From Atriophallophorus winterbourni (Eukaryota > Platyhelminthes > Trematoda > Plagiorchiida > Microphallidae): DNA of 64,000 nucleotides. Under the pieces are notes generated by a model. It worked only from the letters and a program-made list of their open reading frames with translations. It was not told the DNA's origin and did not search any database. Shown in pieces: positions 59,063-64,000 of the stretch (positions within the stretch are counted from its first letter, which is position 1; the number at the start of each line of letters is the position of its first letter). The translations under genes were made by a program, and so were the position numbers. The stretch covers positions 1 to 64,000 of the forward strand of contig JACCGJ010020530.1 of the NCBI GenBank assembly GCA_013407085.1. The letters are read 5' to 3'.

Positions 59063-60400
59063 TCATCATTATGAAGCACAAGTCTGAAGCAAGACAAAGT
59101 GACAACATGAAGCAGAAAAAGCAGATAACCAAATACATATAAATAGAAAGCAGGTAAGCGAAATAGCAGAAGCAAATGCACAAAAAGCAACTTGTTTTTG
59201 CCGTTTCGGTGCATGCGGATTTATGATTTTTGTTTTTATCTTTATTTATCAATACAATAATACCAAATAAAAATTATGACACAATAAAATACACTGGCTT
59301 GGCTTTGCAGCCATATTTCGTAAAGTTTCCAGCCAACTATTAGGTGTGTTGTTTGCACACCACCCAGGCAAACGAATACGCCCAAATGAGCCTAGCGCTA
59401 AGTTGAGTTATTCCATCACAACGCGCCACGTCATGGACTGGCCACCCGATCGTTTCTCCCAGCTTCTACTAGGCTCTGTGAATAAGATACTACACATGTG
59501 AATAAGATGCGTTATGGTAAACAGTAATGAGACATTCTTAAAACATTTCCCATGAACAGCAGACGAGAAAACATCGGCATTTCTTAGTCCGTTGTCTCTT
59601 GGTCCTAACACTCGCTTGCAGACATCTATATTTGTAACGCGATAAGGCCACCGAAGGCGAGCAATCCTACTCAGGCAAACAGGTGTCAAAAACATAAACC
59701 ATACGGACATCTTCGGCTCGGATAGACAAGGTTTCGCAGCCATAATGTAGTGTAGCACACATGACTACGTTGTACACTCGGCTTCATTATGTAGTGAAAC
59801 ATCGCGTAAACGCCACAAATGGCGAAGTTTGAAGTTTTTGAAGTTTGTGCGACCATCTCCTCCTGGAGGATGAGTTGGCTTCAACGAAGGGTCTTGGGAA
59901 TTTGGTTACGAAGCGGCGTCCCCAGCACCACTTGGCGTTTTTTCGAGTCAGCTTCTCTAGCCTTTGCACAACCAAGTGCGACCTGCAAGGCAGCAGGGAG
60001 TTGGCAGAAAGAGGTGGTGCACCAACTAACCGTCTTCGAGACTCTGCTCCAGATTTTTCCTCGGGGTTTTCTCCCTAAGCCTTTCCCGTGATCGGGTATC
60101 CCGCAAGACAGCGGAGGTTTTAAATCAGGGTTTTCCTTCCATTAGATGAAATGCCATCCCAGTCTAACGAGCTCCATCTGCCCAAAGCAAACTGCTTTTC
60201 AGGCGCCAGTCACTGGCCCTCGCCCCTTCTCCTGTTGGTAGAAGCAGTTCCGCCGGGCTCGGGGAGCCACTCGTGCAGGCCAGAAGCTGGACTTGGTTGT
60301 CAGAGGCTATTTGAGACGCGTGCCACAAATGGCGAAGGATAGCGAAGGCTACATCTGTTTCAATAACCAAACACTTCTCGAGCACTCTGTCTCAGCAGAG
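59063..60400 (-). mobile_element. L-C LINE split by an S2 insertion
   Basis: The 3' part, 59,063-59,827: (cat)n tail, 3' [31 protein letters not shown], then SLHNEAECTT-type sequence. The 5' part, 60,322-60,400: [14 protein letters not shown]. Between them sits S2. Removing S2 and one target copy restores colinearity with 51,690-52,270. Confidence 0.88.
59828..60321 (-). mobile_element. S2 short retroelement, complete, with 16-bp target duplication
   Basis: gccacaaatggcgaag occurs at 59,812-59,827 and again at 60,322-60,337, flanking a 494-bp insert. On the minus strand the insert starts ACGCGTCTCAAATAGCC and ends in a short (CTTCAAA)-type repeat tail. The duplication and tail indicate target-primed reverse transcription. 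No ORF of note and no tRNA-type A/B boxes recognised, so the head is of unknown origin. Confidence 0.88.
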
Positions 60401-60439
60401 TTCAAAAGACTTTCGCGATCGATTAAATCAAATGCAGCT

Positions 60440-60695
60440 TGGATGTCAAGGAACGATAGGCATTCCAGTAAGTTTCATGGACAAGTACAGTGACCTCAAC
60501 ACAACTGCATCCTTACGGCTTTCACTGCCATGCAGCATAACACGATTTCACCGTCACTCCACTTGATAATTTACAGGATTAAGCTAGCAATCCAAGAAAA
60601 TCCTAACTGCAGGATTGCCATTTAACACTTCCGTATATCCTAAGCGTAACTAGCCTCCGCATTAGTTGATCCTGAGGACCCCAGCCAGTATATGT
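60440..60695 (-). mobile_element. L-A LINE fragment
   Basis: ctgcatccttacggctttca, ccgtcactccacttgataat, tatatcctaagcgtaactag follow 46,805-46,975. Confidence 0.7.
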
Positions 60696-60699
60696 GTAG

Positions 60700-61125
60700 C
60701 GGACTAGCGGCACTACACAACTTTATTGTACAAACATTTTTTCCTTATCTCTTCAAAACTGTGGTATTTCGACGTTTGATATTTTACGTCTCCCGACTAT
60801 CGTCATCGATCGCAATTCAAACCGTAGCCCCAACCGACCATATTTGAACTGAACACGCGGAAACACAACACGGCTTACTGTCAGCTGGCGCCTTCAATCA
60901 GAGCCACAGAAGACATTCTTTCCATCTGTTTGTTTGATTGTAAATAACATTCGTCGTCACTTTGCAATTATAAGATTCAGTTGAAGTACCATTTTTTCAA
61001 CGGTCGGGGAAATAACTTCATGGGGAGACAAACCAAGACAGCAGCCTACAGCCGATCTACCGCCTATCCACTAAATTGATGAGTCTGACGTGATAAGAAC
61101 ACGCAACCTTCTGATCTGGAGTCAA
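60700..61125. other. No feature seen
   Basis: Searched on the minus strand for the missing HMGR first exon; none seen. Confidence 0.35.
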
Positions 61126-61127
61126 AG

Positions 61128-61350
61128 ATGTATGTATGAAATCAGAAGTCAGATCCTGCCAAAATGTGCACAGTCAAGGACTGCACGTGGGCTAAGATAC
61201 TGTCAGGTTCCCCAGGTCTAGAAAGATAAGGAAATAGCAATAACAGTGAGACTCCAGCGTGTACTCGCATGCAGCACAGTACCGGTGGCATATCAATTTA
61301 GCACGGCGTAAGCTGCACAGCACGGAAGTGCGTCACGATTATGCATTTGG
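61128..61350 (+). repeat. RepA copy, full-length type
   Basis: atgtatgaaatcagaagtca, gtgggctaagatactgtcag, agactccagcgtgtactcgc, tatcaatttagcacggcgta. Confidence 0.85.
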
Positions 61351-61414
61351 TAGATGGGCTGCGCGGATCTTGCAAAAGTTACAAATTCCGTTTTTTAGCA
61401 GTAAGGGTTTATCT

Positions 61415-61645
61415 ACCAAGAAATCTACACCAACAGGAATGCGGTGTCGCAAAAAGAATCCGTTTCGGAAGTCCGTGGTCCAGAATCTGTAAAACGTGTC
61501 TCAGTAAACATAGCATGTTCAGGTTGACCTGCATCCCTATATCAACATCGCTACTAATGAGTTTATTACGAATAACATCACTGTGTATGCGACGGTAAGA
61601 GCTCTTACAAATTACTATTGAGACAGTAACAACCGAAAAATAAGA
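61415..61645 (-). mobile_element. L-A LINE fragment
   Basis: ggtgtcgcaaaaagaatccg, tttcggaagtccgtggtcca, tcaggttgacctgcatccct match 47,105-47,210. Confidence 0.75.
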
Positions 61646-61657
61646 GACGTCGGATAT

Positions 61658-61838
61658 GTGATGTGAAAGCACAAGCCTGATCCAGACAAAGTGCCGCACA
61701 GTCATAGACTGCACGTGGGCTGAGATACTGTCAGGTTGCCCAGGCCTAGACAGATATGACAAAAGAAATAGAAAGAAAATAGAAATGGTAGTGAGTCTCC
61801 AGCGTGTTTCAGCATGGAACTCACTACCGGTGCTGTCC
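61658..61838 (+). repeat. RepA copy
   Basis: aagcctgatccagacaaagt, gtgggctgagatactgtcag, ccagcgtgtttcagcatgga, actcactaccggtg. It ends where a LINE fragment begins. Confidence 0.85.
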
Positions 61839-62150
61839 GGATTCCTCGTGCTTGGAACGTACTACCCCTTTCGGTTACTTATGCCACATCCCTAATTATT
61901 TTTAAAAAACGCCTTTACCTACATTTTATCACACGATACACAATTCTTGATTATGCTTTTTCCCTCTTTCCACAGCGTTTCCCGTCCCAACAAATATGGA
62001 TCACGTTACCCTTCGACCACTTTGCTGAACTGCTGAAACTTCTTCGGACCCAATGTGCTAATTATCCTGTGGTTATTCCATTAAGCTTGTAGCTTTTTTC
62101 CGCAATACACTATTGACTATTGAAAACAAGCAAAAGGTTAGTATGTCTAA
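61839..62150 (+). mobile_element. CR1-like LINE C-terminus and 3' UTR
   Basis: The frame VRIPRAWNVLPLSVTYATSL, IIFKKRLYLHFI is the last part of a CR1-type ORF2. 3' UTR words attatcctgtggttattcca and cactattgactattg follow; a second 3' UTR copy lies at 62,310-62,405. Confidence 0.75.
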
Positions 62151-62309
62151 ATAAGATGAATGGATGGTTTGTTAATAGTTTGGGACAGACTCAAGAATTG
62201 AGTCACCAAATATCAACTAATCAGCGTTGATTACGTGTTTCAATATTACCACGTTTAAAATTATCGTAAATGTTGCACTGGCCAAACTTTTGAGAAAATT
62301 ATCACTCAG

Positions 62310-62405
62310 AGATTTATGCAGCCCTTTGTACTAATTATCCTATGGTTATATTTTAAGCTCATAGCTTTTGTACCATAATATACTATTGACTATTGAGTCA
62401 CCTCG
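62310..62405 (+). mobile_element. CR1-like LINE 3' UTR fragment
   Basis: actaattatcctatggttat, ttaagctcatagcttttgta and atactattgactattgagtc repeat 62,060-62,120. Confidence 0.65.
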
Positions 62406-62409
62406 TGTT

Positions 62410-62740
62410 CAACTAATTAGGTTTTAGAAATATATTTTGCCTCAGACTTGCATCTATATCCATGTTTTCAAATTAAAAAAGCTTCCTGATCTAGAGCGTA
62501 GTAGTGGACCAATAAAATTCTCCTAGCATAAAGTTGACTATAACAGGTTCACGGGTTAGGTCTCAATCGAAATGGCCGATTTTGAAATTTACCTTGGCCA
62601 TCTTCTTTGTAAATCAGTTCACGCTTCTGAATTTCATTCTCATTTTTACCACGACGACGATTTTTGTCTCCTTTACCTTTATTTCGGATATGTCCTTTAA
62701 GTAAGGTCCAAGTTTCACACCCATACACTGCTCTTTTACT
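62410..62740. other. No feature seen
   Basis: AT-rich spacer with short frames only. Confidence 0.35.
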
Positions 62741-62744
62741 TCAA

Positions 62745-62965
62745 GTAGCTTGCACGGATCAGCAATCGTGCAGCACTTCTGTGCTGTGCTGCTAGCACGA
62801 TGCTAAAATGATTTGCCACCGGTAGTGAGCTGCATACACAGACACGCTAGTCTTACTGCCGTTGCATATTTTTCTTTCCTATCTGTCTAGACCTGGGCAA
62901 CCTGACAGTATCGTAGCCTATGGCTTTTGGCCTGGATCAGGCTTGTGATTTCATACATACGTGTT
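62745..62965 (-). repeat. RepA copy, full-length type
   Basis: tgcagcacttctgtgctgtg, gatttgccaccggtagtgag, gacctgggcaacctgacagt, ttttggcctggatcaggctt. Confidence 0.85.
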
Positions 62966-62969
62966 GCTT

Positions 62970-63400
62970 GACACTCTGGCCCATAACCTGTGCCTCGTGA
63001 TGATAATGACCGACATCCTAATAGAGACCGAACTGTCGCTTTCTATTATAAACTCTTGGGGGTATGAAATCAACACAGCATCATACAATACTTTACCCGG
63101 GGTTGACCAATAAACTTGATAAAATAGCCACAATTCTACGCCAATGTGTTCAAGGAATGATCCGTGTTAAGGTGGGTTGTAATAACGAAGGTTTCAGTAT
63201 GGAATGAAAAACGACATATTCTGGAGATGATCCGGTAGGATCTGGATCAAAATCTCGAAAATATAGATATTCAAGAAAGTATATTTTTACATTCAACATC
63301 AAATTTTTTATCTAGATTATTCGATTGTCGTTTAATAAATAAATATTTCAAAGGATAAAAAGCATGTGGACTAAACGAAAAAAGAATGACCGCCATAAAA
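62970..63400. other. No feature seen
   Basis: AT-rich; no exon for HMGR recognised. Confidence 0.35.
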
Positions 63401-63407
63401 TGACCTT

Positions 63408-63459
63408 CAGTTCAGTTCAGTTCAGTTCAGTTCAGGTTCAGTTCAGTTCAGTTCAGTTT
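63408..63459. repeat. (TTCAG)n microsatellite
   Basis: About ten pentanucleotide units with one ggttcag slip in the middle. Confidence 0.95.
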
Positions 63460-63539
63460 GCACAGGACAGTATGTGGCTAACAAGCCAATCGAGCGTCCA
63501 GAATTTCTTTCGGTGGAAAGCTGCAGAGAAGCCCCAACA

Positions 63540-63765
63540 CTGCCAAAGGGCAATCCTTTTTCTCCGTGTGGAACCTATGATGGTCGTAGGACTAGGGGAA
63601 TTGTAGTGGAGAGCAACGAGCTATAATCGATGCACTGCCAAAAGGTAATTTTCTTTCTTCTCTGTTTGCAATCTCTGATGATCGCGTGCAGGCGCTTGTA
63701 AGTAGTAGGATAGTAGTAGGACAGCAACGCGCAATAATCGATGCTGGAAAAAAGAAAAGAAAAGG
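63540..63765. repeat. Two diverged tandem units (about 110 bp)
   Basis: gccaaagggcaatccttttt .. gagcaacgagctataatcga tgc is followed by gccaaaaggtaattttcttt .. acagcaacgcgcaataatcg atgc. Function unknown. Confidence 0.6.
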
Positions 63766-64000
63766 CAGTTTCTCCTCACCAGCACGGTGAGAGGTCAGCT
63801 GATAGAGAATCAAGAATAGGAAGATGCTCTAAAATTGCTACAGTGAATAGCGAACAAAATGGAGGACAGCCTAAGCATGGTAATCATGAGATGTAATCAG
63901 AGAATAACTTACACCAGTCACGGTCTAAACCCTGCTTGAAAGTTGAGACGGAACTACAGGAGATAAGTTCTTCACGGAGCTTGTTCCAGAAGTTGACCAC

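Noticed and set aside
60151..60342. Short ORFs at 59,819-60,385
   Set aside because: They fall in the non-coding S2 insert or its antisense; no codon or homology signal.
58714..64000. Missing first exon of HMGR
   Set aside because: Looked for the family's N-terminal His-Pro-Trp-Glu motif on the minus strand and found none, so no exon is reported.

Overview
The window is metazoan nuclear DNA, most likely from a flatworm and probably a digenean trematode. Three things point there: spliceosomal introns as short as 36-42 nt, several families of decayed non-LTR retrotransposons in most intergenic and intronic space, and Penelope-like (GIY-YIG) and hammerhead-ribozyme repeats. Species is not resolvable by eye. 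Nothing looks bacterial; the exons below were rebuilt by hand from splice signals and codon phase.

Two multi-exon host genes lie on the minus strand. (1) HMG-CoA reductase, 58,713 down to 43,761: nine exons in continuous phase encode about 886 residues, from the sterol-sensing membrane domain to the stop codon. Only the N-terminal exon(s) are missing, presumably beyond the right edge. The Glu, Lys, Asp and His positions of the catalytic domain are present. (2) An ANKRD13-type ankyrin-repeat protein, start codon at 34,364 and probable stop at 16,884: ten exons recognised, and phase shows that one or more short exons remain unfound. Smaller host-like pieces are an RBX1-like RING-H2 exon (2,717-2,790, +), an unidentified phase-consistent two-exon coding fragment inside an HMGR intron (48,071-47,677, -), a possible membrane-protein exon (12,334-12,594, +) and a Cys-rich ORF (6,519-6,788, -).

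Region by region. 0-16 kb: Penelope-like endonuclease fragment, LTR-like repeats, CR1-like and RTE-like LINE debris, and a foldback with an intact hammerhead. 16.9-34.4 kb: the ANKRD13-like gene, its introns filled with LINEs, tandem hammerhead units and another foldback. 34.4-43.7 kb: intergenic, with LINE tails, a second tandem hammerhead array and a palindromic MITE. 43.7-58.7 kb: HMGR, its introns packed with a short repeat called RepA here (about 20 copies between 38 and 63 kb) and 3' ends of two RTE-like LINE families with (GAT)n tails. 58.7-64 kb: more LINEs, including one split by a 494-bp short retroelement with a perfect 16-bp target-site duplication, then microsatellites.

The most interesting system is a set of short repeats carrying hammerhead self-cleaving RNA motifs. 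They occur as tandem units of about 243 and 221 nt (24.2-24.6 kb and 37.2-37.7 kb) and inside long foldbacks (11.7-12.1 kb, 21.4-21.8 kb, 39.8-40.0 kb). Several have very short, self-complementary stem III sequences, as in the small or dimeric hammerheads of Penelope-like elements and animal retrozymes. A Penelope GIY-YIG fragment lies in the same window. Family labels used here: L-A and L-C (RTE-like LINEs with GAT-type tails), L-D (RTE-like LINE with a C-terminal Cys finger), CR1-like, S2 (about 0.5-kb short retroelement) and RepA (about 0.25-kb repeat).
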